A DNA stretch of 64,000 bases from Folioceros fuciformis (taxonomy: Eukaryota > Anthocerotophyta > Anthocerotopsida > Anthocerotales). Location of the stretch: contig JBNGIO010006342.1 of NCBI GenBank assembly GCA_049999805.1, forward strand, positions 215,241 through 279,240, in the 5' to 3' direction. The position numbers and the translations under genes were made by a program. Under the pieces are notes generated by a model. It did not search any database. It saw nothing but the letters and a program-made list of their open reading frames with translations, and was not told the origin of the DNA. Below are positions 36,796 through 47,164 of this stretch, piece by piece; within the stretch, counting starts at the first letter, position 1; each line of letters begins with the position of its first letter.

Positions 36796-39700
36796 TCAAG
36801 AGGAGAACACAAGATCTCGTCCCCTTGTTCGCCTTCGGTCTCGTGGGGCAGGAGTATAAACTTCTGGAGACGAGGTCTCACTATCCACAGGTGAAACAGT
36901 TCGTTTCTTCCTTCCTGCACCAGAATGTGGGTGCTTAAGCGATCTCTGCGTTTTGCAAAAGCAATCAAACACTCTAAGCCAAAGCAGCAAAAGAGAACCC
37001 ACGTTTTACAGTTTTCCTCTTGGTCGCGGGTGTAGGTACGGATGCGGAGAACGCCTCGTCACCACCGTTTGGCTCGACAGTCAGATGTAAATTTTCTGCA
37101 CAAACATTACGCACGCAAAATCAGACCGCCCATATGATCAAGGACCAAAAATGCGTAGCGATTGTGAACAAGGTGGCACCTAACAAAATCCCAAGCTCCT
37201 CATCAGTGAGGCCACAGTCAGGAGTCGTGTCTAACGCCTTGAGGCGACCGGCATAAATCTGCAACTCGCGAAGCAAAGTCTTGGTCACAAGCTTGTCGTC
37301 CGACAAGTTCTCAAGCGCGCTGCACACAGAGTCTTGTCAGCATGTGACGCTGCTGCATGGTCAGTTTCAGACAGGCTTCAGAGAGAGAAGGACCTCTGCA
37401 CCAGCGAGTGCATGAGCTTGATGAGCTTCTGCTGGCTTGGTCGAAATTGAAGGTCAAACGTCACTCGATAAAGCAAGGCTACATAGAGCCTGACGGAAGG
37501 GAATTTTGGCTGTTGCAGGACGACTTTCACCTGGACAGTCGCAGGCGGAAAGATTTTCGTGACTGAGTTGATAACAAAGAGTTCAGGATAGCTGGAGACG
37601 CAACAGGCAACAAAAGAGAATCCCACCCACAAACCTCATTAGCTATTCGCAAAGCCAGATCCTCATGGCCCTCGTCAGGAGGACCATTGTCAACGGCCTC
37701 ACTGTGCTCCGTGAAGTCATCTGTAGGCTTCTCAGCTGGCTTCTTAATTTCTTGAAGCATCATCTGTAGCATGAACCGTGACACGGTCGTCGCTCGTTGT
37801 CTCGAGAGAAGGGAGTGACCTCCCACCCACACACAACGAACAACCGGGATGAAAGCTCTGGCCACACAAAGCTGTAAAACAGAAATTTCGTCAGTTGGTA
37901 CGCGAATGTGGATAATCAACCCGCTGTGCAGTAGAGTTTTGAGAAGTCACCTTATGATCAGCAGAAACTACTGTATAATTCTGGAAGAACACAGAGAGAC
38001 ACTGATTCAACCTGCAAAGCACTTTCCTGTCATTTAATAGAAAAGAATCTGCTGAAGAGAGGACGAGAACAGACCAGGTACATGGGCAAACCTGCGTGTC
38101 TCGTTGTTGAAGTAAATTAGCAATAACTTTCTGAGGATGGCGGCCTCATCGACGAGGCTATCGCCTACTGTTTTGCTTCTGATTAAAAGCTTGGCGAATC
38201 CTTCAGCTACTAGTCCTCTTGGGCTCTCGGCATCGGCAATAGGAGATAGTCTGTCTTCGGCGAAGTCTTCAAAGTGTGCATCTCCATCCAGCCAAGACGC
38301 CAGTATATCCATCACAGGCTTGCCGACGTGGCCACTTCCCTCCAATTCCGATGCCTGAACCTCAACACCTTCCATACATTTCGGTCCATGGCAGATGATC
38401 AGATCAAATGCTGCCTTTGTCGCCATGTTGCAGACTGGTTGATGTGCACTGTGAAGAGCTGACCGCAATGCCTGAACAAGCTTCACGCTGGGCACCATTT
38501 CTAGTGGACAGAACAGTCCCAAGCACCTAAGGCCGGCCCTTTGCACCTCAGGGTGGATGTGCTTCGCCTGCATTGGAGATCGGCAGTGAGTCGGGACATG
38601 TAACAGCAGAAATGATGCAAGACAAGATACGCAAAGATGTATACTGTCGATCTTACTGCGGAACTAAGCAGAGCATCTGAGAGCTCTGAAGGCTCAATTG
38701 CTGATCCGATAAGTTGTTTTGTCGACGTGATGCTCGTAAGAAGGAGGCCAGTTAATGCCAGACAATGAAGCCATTGCATAACATTTGCATCACCTTCACG
38801 ACATGGCCTTCCGTGATCTGCCACAGCCTCAATAAGCACCTTGACCCACTCTCCAGGAGAAGCATGAACACTTCTGCCGAATCCCGCAATTGCATCCTGC
38901 CAATCCTTTTCTCCTCCAACGCTCAAACCATCCCCAAGGATATCCACAACGTCAGGACTATCGGGTTTCTCAAGCAGACTACGCAGGAACAAAGCTGCTA
39001 CCTGACGGCTTACAGCATCGGTAAAATCGAGCAGCTTCCCAATCTTCAAGAGCTGTTGAGAGGCAAAGCGATAGTGCTGCCCTGCATCATAGACATGGAA
39101 CAGTTGTCAAGGTGTAAATAGCTAGCCCAAGAGCGGCTCTCATGAAGAGCTAGCTTGATACAAAATGGTGAACATCTTCAAAGTCCTTCCTACAGATACC
39201 GGCAAGTATATGTCTCTCGACCACCGACACATAGTCAGCTACGGTTGGCGGTAAAATTTTCTCCAGAGCCTCTTGTTTGAGAGCAGCATTCTCAGCATCC
39301 ACGACAGCCTTTACACATCCTGAAGCTGCTGCCTCAGAGCTTCTAGTCTGCATGGACAAGGGTCAGAAGTAGTGTGCGGGATGGAGGCGGCTATGCAATC
39401 CACAAAAAGCAACCCTTAACGAAGTACCTGTTCTGCATCATGGACGAAAAAACACCACATCCTCCAATACAGGGCTTCTTCTGCTTCCAGAAGATGGACT
39501 CGGCCACCGTCTTTTCCATCTGCCACGTACGCATGTTACAACGACAAACCTACTAGAACCCCCCGTGCAGCTATCCTTCAATAGAAAGAAAGGTTGTATA
39601 GATTGAGAAAGCAAGTATCACCTGGTCCGAACACCTTCATGGGACCTTCATGGGATCCTAGCTGGACGACCTCAGCTTGGAGAAGCTCTGCCATGATGGT

Positions 39701-40848
39701 CTCTCCAACCCTGGCATGAGTCTCCACGTCCATGAGCTTCAACAAGCTCAACACATCTCCCTGGCAGTCCCTCTGCAGCCAGGTCTTGAGCATTTTCAGG
39801 GACTCAGCTTTCACAGCAGGCACTCTATCTGCAAGGCCTCGTTCAAGAACCAAGGTCCTCTGTGAAATGCTGCAAGCGCAGCATGCGGGTGGTTATGCTC
39901 TCTCTCTAATGTCCCCTTGAGAGAACCTGCCTAGCTTCCAACCGTGAACCAACCTGAGGCTGTTGATGGGGAAATCCTGCCCAAGCTTGAAGAAGGCAGC
40001 TTTCCTGACAGAATCATGGACATCGGCCGTCCTCTCAACAACTTGGGGGATGGTACAGCTAATTGGCGGAATGGACAAGACAACCCATCTTCTCACGTCC
40101 TGGTGAAAACCGAAATCGTATATCAGCTTTGCAACCTTATACCCCCTTTTTACAAACCACCAGACAAGAGCCATGACATGGTCCACACCACTAACCACAT
40201 TCTCGTCCAAATCCAGAGTTCGTCTATACTGTTCCAAAATCCCCCAATTCTCCACCATCTCCAAATCTGTGGCCACAGCAAGCCTCGCCAGCGATCGAGC
40301 TGCAAAAGCTCGCACAGCCGCCACCCTGTCCTGCATACGACGGAGCATACCCGCCACCACCCGATCCAAGGTATCGTCGCTTAGCATCGCGTCGTCCTGT
40401 ATCCTCTGCATTATCTGCCACCACATTTTCCCGGCTTAAGACTCCAAATCAAATTAGGCAACTGGAACACCCAAGCCTCCCGCCATCTCACCTCATGCAC
40501 CATTTGACATGCCCTGAAGCGGACAGTCTTGTCAACGGCCTCGGCCCACTCTAACAGCAAGCCCAGAAAATCCTCCGCAAACGCATCGCATTCCGACGCG
40601 TCCGCATCCCGGTACACCGCAAAATGCGCGCAGAATCGCACAGCCTGCTCCACCGCAGGCTTCCTTGCCGCCACCAGAAAGAGCGGCTGCAAACATCGGG
40701 CCCAGTCCTCCAGAAACCCGTCATTCTGTCTTCTGCACTGCACCAGCTCCTTCACCAGCCTGGTATGCTGCGACACTGACGAAATCTGAGCCTCGCCCAG
40801 AACCCTAGCGATAGCGAAGGCAGCGCCAGCAGCCTCCCCGCCCACCAT
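36796..40848 (-). CDS. CAPG: Condensin I subunit CAP-G (NCAPG, HEAT-repeat)
   Basis: Fourteen exons join in phase to 973 residues: 40848-40492, 40414-40196, 40099-39954, 39869-39622, 39519-39428, 39347-39200, 39081-38657, 38567-38092, 38011-37951, 37871-37635, 37530-37394, 37319-37180, 37095-37010, 36945-36796. CAP-G is a HEAT-repeat regulatory subunit of condensin that binds CAP-H and DNA during mitotic chromosome compaction. HEAT-like helices include DAMLSDDTLDRVVAGMLRRM, DRVAAVRAFAARSLARLAVA and VRRWVVLSIPP. The plant-typical RTLVLERGLADRVPAVKAES, ALYWRMW, HIHPEVQRAGLRCLGLFCPL and RLKALDTTPDCGLTDEELGI follow. The C-terminal tail is basic and Ser/Pro-rich (GAGRKKRTVSPVDSETSSPE), consistent with CDK phosphorylation. 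A pogo transposon is inserted 99 bp upstream of the ATG. No break is seen. Confidence 0.95.
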
Positions 40849-40947
40849 CGCTGCTGCTGATCCTGGTGTTGCTCGTGATGATGCTCGCGCGTTCGCGCTC
40901 GCAGCGTCGCGCCAAATCGAAATTGAATGACAAGAACCTGAGATCGT

Positions 40948-42645
40948 ACAGTCAAACCCCTCTAATTGGGAGCGTCAAACCCTTCTAATTGGGACCCCTG
41001 CAAATGGAACCCCTTTACATGGACGCCCGAACCCCTTTACATGGACGCCCGAACCCCTTTACATGGACGCCCAGGCTTGTTCCAGTGAGTGTGCTACATG
41101 CTAAGTGAAATCCCTGTGATTTGTAAATGGGAATGTGCAAGTACACCTATGTAAAAAGGAGAATATATTTTTTTAAATAAATTGAAGAAATCATCTTATC
41201 AAGATTAAATCATGAATTATTGAGATTATGTCAAGGCTATCAAGATTATATCATAAAACATAGACATTCATCGAGATTGGGCCTATATATGTAGTAGTTT
41301 TGTACACTATGCTTTGTGATCAGAAGCATTGTTCCTAGAACATAAGTTGTTTCATTATACAAGTTGTCTTATGGTGTAGTAAGTTGTGTTATGGTGTTGT
41401 AAGTTGTTGTCTTGCTCTGAGATATTTGTATATGTTCCTTATCCATTCTCTTTAACGTGTAGGAACAATGCCGCCCAAACTCCCGCGCAAGCATGCTACC
41501 CTAACAAAGCAACAAAAGAAAGAGGTTTGCGAATATTATGTGCAACATTCTTGCACACTTAAGGAGTTCACTAGATGGACAACATAGAAGTTTTCAATAG
41601 CAGCTTCTAAAAGTGCATTGTCTAGGATTGTGAATGACAAAGACAAATGATTGGACCCTACCATTGGTTCAACAACTAATATGGCAGGGAATGAGGGATA
41701 GACCAATCGTATGCCCACAGGTTTACCACGAAGTACACGTTTGGGCTCTTGCAATCCAAGCTCAAGGTGTCACAATTTCAGATGACTTGCTTTGTGAGTG
41801 CATCAAGTTGTATCGTGACTATCAAGCAGTGGTTATGCTGGTAAAAGCTTGGACTTCATTTGTGAGTCCTCATACCATACGCAATTGTTGGAGGCATAGC
41901 ACTTTGAATGCAGATTTGCGTGCACAAGATGCTCAGTTCTTTGAGTCTTTGGATCTAAACAGTGCACCATATAATCCAGAGGATCCATTATCGGATCCTC
42001 AAAATCACTCTAATTCGTTGGAAACGCAGGTAGAAGAGCTACAACAGTCTATGTGAAGCTTAGCATTATTAACATCTGAGGATATGATAGGAATTGCTGA
42101 TGTTGGATATCCAACGATGACAGCTGAAGAGTATTTGAACTTTGAGGAGGATGAAGGAGTGGAAACTACGTATATTCCTACAAAGGACGAAATATGGCAA
42201 GCATTAATCCGTCCACATGTCAATGAGAAGGGTGAGGAGAATGATTCAACGTCAGTGGAGACCATAGTGCCAAGACCACATACGACAAAGGATGCTGTAG
42301 ATAATACTATGAGGATAGCGAAGATATTTTTGGAAGAGATGCTACATAACACTCTTATGCTTTAAAGTTGCATTCTCAGTTAGAAAAACATATTGCTAGT
42401 AATTGGATGAAAGCAACTCAGCAAGATTATTTTTACCCAGCAAACTAGAATTAAGTTGGCAGCTATGTGAGGGAGCATTTTGGATTTTTTTGGAAGCTTT
42501 TAAGCTCTTTCAAATTTTTGATTTAAAGGATTTTTTTATTTTTTAAATATTTTTATTAAAAAAGAAAAGAAAATGCCTAAACGGAACCCTCTAAATGGGA
42601 CGATTTTTCTACTCCCAATTGTTCCCAATTAGAGGGGTCTGACTG
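40948..42645 (+). mobile_element. Pogo-type (Tc1/mariner) DNA transposon, non-autonomous
   Basis: Terminal inverted repeats of about 23 bp, CAGTCAAACCCCTCTAATTGGGA at 40,948 and its near-perfect complement ending at 42,645, are flanked by TA dinucleotides (40,946-40,947 and 42,646-42,647). The 1698-bp interior encodes a CENP-B/pogo N-terminal helix-turn-helix from 41,468 (KHATLTKQQKKEVCEYYVQH, then SALSRIVNDKDK). It then jumps to a C-terminal stretch (WTSFVSPHTIRNCWRHSTL; YNPEDPLSDP) typical of plant pogo/Lemi-like transposases. The DDE catalytic core is deleted and stops interrupt the rest. Near the left end a 22-bp unit (ACCCCTTTACATGGACGCCC type) is repeated three times (about 41,000-41,071). 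Confidence 0.92.
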
Positions 42646-42879
42646 TAGTTTTAAATATCCACATTCACACGACACTGGACTCGACCTGTGCAACCCCTGT
42701 AACCGACGGTGTGAAGGGGCCTAGGGTGCCATTCCGTTTCGATCGTGATTTGTGATTGGCGAGCCTCATCAGCGTCCCCGTCAAGCTTGTCAGGACTTGC
42801 GCTCATCTCTCCGTCCACTGGGTCCGATTTATGCGCGGCCAGTCTGTGAGAAGTACTCGCCCGGGTTGGAGTTTCTGCC

Positions 42880-44710
42880 ATGGGGTCACAGGCGCTGATG
42901 CACGTTGCGGTCGCAGGGAGCCTGGCTGCGTCGTGCTCCTCCCACCGGTCGAGCGTCAGCTTCGGTACCTGGTTGTCTGCTTTTCGCGGTAAGCAGAGTG
43001 TTGCTCGTACCATGGACGCCTTCAAACGGTCTCTGGCTCTAGTGTGGGGCTGCCTGTGTGTCGCAGTTTGACGACTTCTCACCTTCTGGATACTAACTTT
43101 GATTGTGAAGGAGGTGAGGGGAATTCGGTGAATGCAGCGTTGGAAAAGTTTGTTGTCTAGCTGAAAGGGCGTGGTTGGCTGAGGTGACAGAATGAATTTT
43201 CATTCTGTTGTCATCGACCGTGGTTGTGATAACAGTGCCTTACTCTGAGGGCGTGCATGCATCCTGCATTCCTTACCGATTTCGCTGCTTCTGAAAGATA
43301 AGAAAGATGAGGGGCATCATTTGTGGCAACGCATTCTTGTCTCTGAAACGAGCTGACAGACCGTGTGTGGCTTTGTAGAAGCAAGGACGCGGCGCTTGGT
43401 GGTTACCGCGGAAACGGGAGGTCCTTTTGCATTTGGCCCCAAGTATGATGCAGGAGACTCAAGTTTCGTCCGAAGAGCAGTTGCTGTAAGCGTGTGCTTG
43501 TTTAGCGCATGAGTTGAAGCTGCAAGGTGTGTCTGAGGGGGCGAGTGACCTCTTTTGCTTGTGCGGGTTTTAGGTGAAAGGGGAAGCTGCCAGTTCTACA
43601 TCAGTAAAGGCAGGGTAGGTTTTATTCCGAGAAAGAAATTTGAGGTGACCTGTTTGCTTGTGTGGTCGCTTGCTTTGGAGAATTGTGGGTGGTAGACAAC
43701 AGCGCTGTTCACTGAAAGGGTTGCATGGTTCGAACAGTCATGAACTACTTATGTTTGAGGCTCTGCGCGAGGGTCTGGAGGAGGAGATGGAGAGGGATCC
43801 TACCGTGTGCGTTATGGGAGAGGATGTCGGCCACTACGGAGGCTCGTACAAGGTGACAAAGGGATTTGCTGAAAAGTTTGGAGACTGGCGTGTGTTGGAC
43901 ACTCCCATTGCTGAAAACTCCTTCACTGGCATGGCTATCGGGGCAGCAATGACCGGGTTGCGGCCGGTTATCGAGGGCATGAACATGGGCTTTTTGTTGC
44001 TGGCTTACAACCAAATAGCCAACAACTGTGGCATGCTGCACTACACATCGGGAGGACAGTTCAGAATCCCTGTGGTTATAAGGGGCCCCGGGGGTGTGGG
44101 CAGACAGCTTGGAGCGGAGCACTCACAGCGGTTGGAGTCCTACTTTCAATCGGTTCCTGGATTACAGATGGTGGCCTGCTCCACGCCCTACAATGCCAAG
44201 GGTCTCATGAAGGCGGCCATCCGCAGTGAGAACCCGGTTATTCTCTTCGAGCATGTGCTGCTGTACAACCTGAAGGAGAGGATCCCTGATGAGGAATACG
44301 TCTGTTGTTTGGAGGAAGCAGAGCTGGTGCGTCCTGGTGAGGATATCACCATCCTGACCTACTCTCGGATGCGGCACCATGTGTTACAGGCAGCCAAGAC
44401 TCTGGTGAACAAGGGCTACGATCCGGAGATCATAGATATCCGGTCGCTGAAGCCCTTCGATCTGCACACCATTGGGAACTCAGTGAAGAAGACACACAAA
44501 GTCCTAATAGTGGAGGAGTGCATGAGAACCGGTGGTATCGGTGCGAGTCTCCGGGCTGCCATCATGGAAAACTTCTTCGACTATCTGGATGGACCTATTG
44601 GTTGTCTATCATCGCAGGATGTGCCCACACCTTACTCCGGTCCGTTGGAAGAGCTGACTGTCGTGCAGCCACATCAGATTGTGACTGCGGTGGAAAGCTT
44701 ATGCCAATGA
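42880..44710 (+). CDS. PDH-E1 BETA: Pyruvate dehydrogenase E1 component subunit beta, plastidial
   Basis: Four exons (42880-42988, 43379-43485, 43574-43603, 43703-44710) join in phase to 417 residues. Arabidopsis plastid PDH-E1beta has 406. Exon 1 encodes a Ser/Ala-rich chloroplast transit peptide ([20 protein letters not shown]). The large last exon holds the whole catalytic part: [60 protein letters not shown], the [20 protein letters not shown] loop, and the transketolase C-terminal domain ([13 protein letters not shown]-like, [16 protein letters not shown]). The E1 alpha2-beta2 tetramer decarboxylates pyruvate to supply acetyl-CoA for plastid fatty acid synthesis. Exon 3 is 10 codons and depends on the GTAAAG donor at 43,604; the alternative donor 9 nt on breaks the frame. 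It is divergent from CAP-G across the pogo insertion. Confidence 0.95.
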
Positions 44711-46141
44711 CATGATTGCCTGTCAATTTTCCCTCCGAATTTTTCGTATCGAGTTTTGGTAACTACGTGAAAATTAGGAATGAGCTCTCATCAGATACAG
44801 TACGTGAGGTCCCAGGGTACATTTTGCTTCGTTCTTGTTTTGACTCTTGTGCCAAAACTTGGAGAGATGCCACCTTCCCTCGCTCGTAGCAGTCTGAACG
44901 AAAAGTACGCATGAAGTACCTTCGTCGTTGAAACCCATTGAAGGGTTGGAAGTCTCCACCGTTGGTTGCTCAGAAGTTTTGGTGCCTGCTATGGCATACC
45001 ACAGAGGACAGAGGGGAGGTTTCTGAAGACACCAACTTTCTGAAGACACCAATCATGGCCGCTGTGGCGCATAAGATGAAAAGATTGTTGTTCAAAGCAA
45101 AATCCCATAACAGACATCCTCCATCGTCCAAGAGAAAAAAGGCTCTGAACCCTTCACGCCTCCCTTTCACCCGACTTTTCACCCTCATCCCCAGCACGGG
45201 CACGTTTTTCAAACTGTCCGCGCGATGGCCTCGACCTCTGACAAGTTCCAACGGAACAGCCATTTTTTTTGGTCTTCATTTAAAGCTCAAGTTCACACGG
45301 AAACAGAGGGCATTGGGCCAAGAAGGGCCTGAAGATCTTCACGGGGACAGAATTCCATAGCATGGGATTGGAAGATGATTTTCGACAGTGCCTGCAGGCT
45401 CCCTGGTTGCCGTTGCTTCCTCAAAGATCTCCCAATGGATCAGAATCTCACAAGCGATACTTCGTTACTTGCCGAAGTTGCTGTCCGTTGGAACAAAATC
45501 CCATATCGATAGGTCACTGCTTGGCAATGCGGTGTTGTTGTCTAAATTCTAACATGCGCAGTCCGTGGTCGTCTTCCATTTTTCTTAGGATGCGCAGCCC
45601 ATGGTGGACGACGGGCTGCATCGGCATTGGTCATCATGGGAACACTTTCGCGTACTGCTTTCGTCATTCACGCGATCTTGCTTCCTTTGTGCGGTCTGTC
45701 GTGCTCGGCAAGGTGGTCAACACATAGATGTATGCATGTATTTCTAAGGCGGGGTCTAGGTGTGTACACCGTCAGGACGGAACACAGTCAATCCCCCGTG
45801 CACAAATTGCACGAAATGTGCAACTGACCCAAAGTTTGCGCTCGAGCGCGCGGGCTACGGATCTACACTCAGTCTGGCTAGGGGAACTTGACAAGACAAA
45901 GCGACCATAATACAGCAGATGATGTCTATGTAGCGGCCTCAGCAGCAATTGCAGGCAGTGCAAAATGCTAGCCCAGCATGGCGCAGCCATCGCCCCATGC
46001 GCGCACTAGTACTAGTGCCAGAAGTAGTCTGCATGATTATAGCTTATTCCTAGACAGGTAGCTGGTTGCTACACACAAGTATAGCAGCTCTTATTGCGTC
46101 TGACGTCCGGCGCCCGGCGTCCAACGATGTCACTCGACCTC
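44711..46141. other. Intergenic, no gene recognised
   Basis: Open stretches on both strands around 44,940-45,360 have no recognisable motifs. No repeats or RNA genes seen. Confidence 0.5.
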
Positions 46142-46435
46142 CTAACATTTGGCAGCGCCAAACTTGCAGCTCTTGATGTAGTTCTGCTGAACGGTCGGCG
46201 ACACTTGGGCCCGCTTCAACAGGCTGCACACGCAGGGGACGCCCGCCGCTCGCAGTGCGCTGCAGCATCCCGGCTTCGGGTAGTTGGGAATGCCGGCTCC
46301 CGAGGCGCAGCTGGCCAGCAGCGCGGGGGCACTGCAGACCGCCTCCGCCTGCTCCATTGCCACCTCCATCGCCAGAAGCAGCATGAACGCTGCCGCGGCC
46401 CACTTCACGAGCATCGCGCTGCTGGACTTGGCCAT
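46142..46435 (-). CDS. Non-specific lipid transfer protein (eight-cysteine motif), secreted
   Basis: One exon of 97 residues starts at the ATG at 46,435. Residues 1 to about 32 are a signal peptide (WAAAAFMLLLAMEVAMEQAE then A|VC). The mature part is about 65 residues and carries the complete eight-cysteine pattern C-X8-C-X13-CC-X9-C-X-C-X19-C-X6-C, ending YIKSCKFGAAKC. Such small proteins form a four-helix, disulfide-bonded hydrophobic cavity and act outside the cell, for example in cutin or wax deposition. The short C-X-C spacing and small size are closest to type 2 (about 7 kDa) nsLTPs. A TATA box lies 128-137 bp upstream of the ATG. Confidence 0.9.
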   Translation of the reverse strand: MAKSSSAMLVKWAAAAFMLLLAMEVAMEQAEAVCSAPALLASCASGAGIPNYPKPGCCSALRAAGVPCVCSLLKRAQVSPTVQQNYIKSCKFGAAKC

Positions 46436-46562
46436 GGTTGATGTGACCACCGTCTCCCACTCGCTTCCGCTTGCACACCTGGAGATGCTGCCCGAGAAGA
46501 CGACGAGACGATGGATTGCAACGCAGTGATCTGCGCCGAGGCCATAGCTGCAGGGCGAGCGT

Positions 46563-46572
46563 CCTTATATAG
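46563..46572 (-). promoter_or_regulatory. TATA box of the lipid transfer protein gene
   Basis: The minus strand reads CTATATAAGG here, a strong plant TATA element. This would place transcription start near 46,535, giving a 5' leader of about 100 nt. Confidence 0.7.
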
Positions 46573-47164
46573 ATAGAGGTAGTCACGCTAGCAAGCGGCA
46601 TTCATGAATCCGCGTGTCCCTGACGCCTTAGCGACATACCCGTAGCAGTAGGGCTGGTGAGACGTCCATCATGCTGCACGCACCAGTACTGCACCAACTC
46701 TATGCCCGTGACTGGCTTTGGCCTTGGCGCGCCGGACCTTTGCTCTCCCACCAGCTTTGTATACCGGCCGGCCACCGGCCTTGTACGCCTCACTTTTGAA
46801 CTTAACTTGCGTGGAGTAGAGGACGTGCAACGACGCAGACATTTAGCTGCCGTTCGGGATCGACTTCTTGTGCGACACCGGACACGTCTTGTGTACTATG
46901 GGTCCAAAATTATCATTGCATTGAAAACCAGCTCTTCCACCAATTACGACCTACCACTGCCTCTAGTCTACATTTCAGAATCGGCGGATTCAGACAAGAA
47001 AATAACCAAGCCAGCTTCGGATGCGAGGGCCCACCGACAACGACATAATACATATCACCAGCCACCTGTCCATCCGTTCACCTCCTGCTGCATTCGACAA
47101 CGACATCACGCATCAGATGAAATTCGCCGACATCACGGATCAGATGAAATTCGGGCAAAATGAT
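46573..47164. other. Intergenic, nothing recognised
   Basis: This is the LTP promoter and the PRP39 3' flank. Short near-direct repeats (CATCACGxATCAGATGAAAT) occur near 47,105-47,150. Confidence 0.5.

Noticed and set aside
43604-43614. Alternative donor at GCAGG|GTAGGT for PDH-E1beta exon 3
   Set aside because: It leaves phase 2 before the phase-0 acceptor at 43,703 and breaks the frame; the GTAAAG donor keeps it.
44938-45360. Plus-strand open frame of about 140 codons, with a minus-strand open frame opposite
   Set aside because: Basic, low-information sequence on both strands without motifs or splice partners; not supported as a gene.
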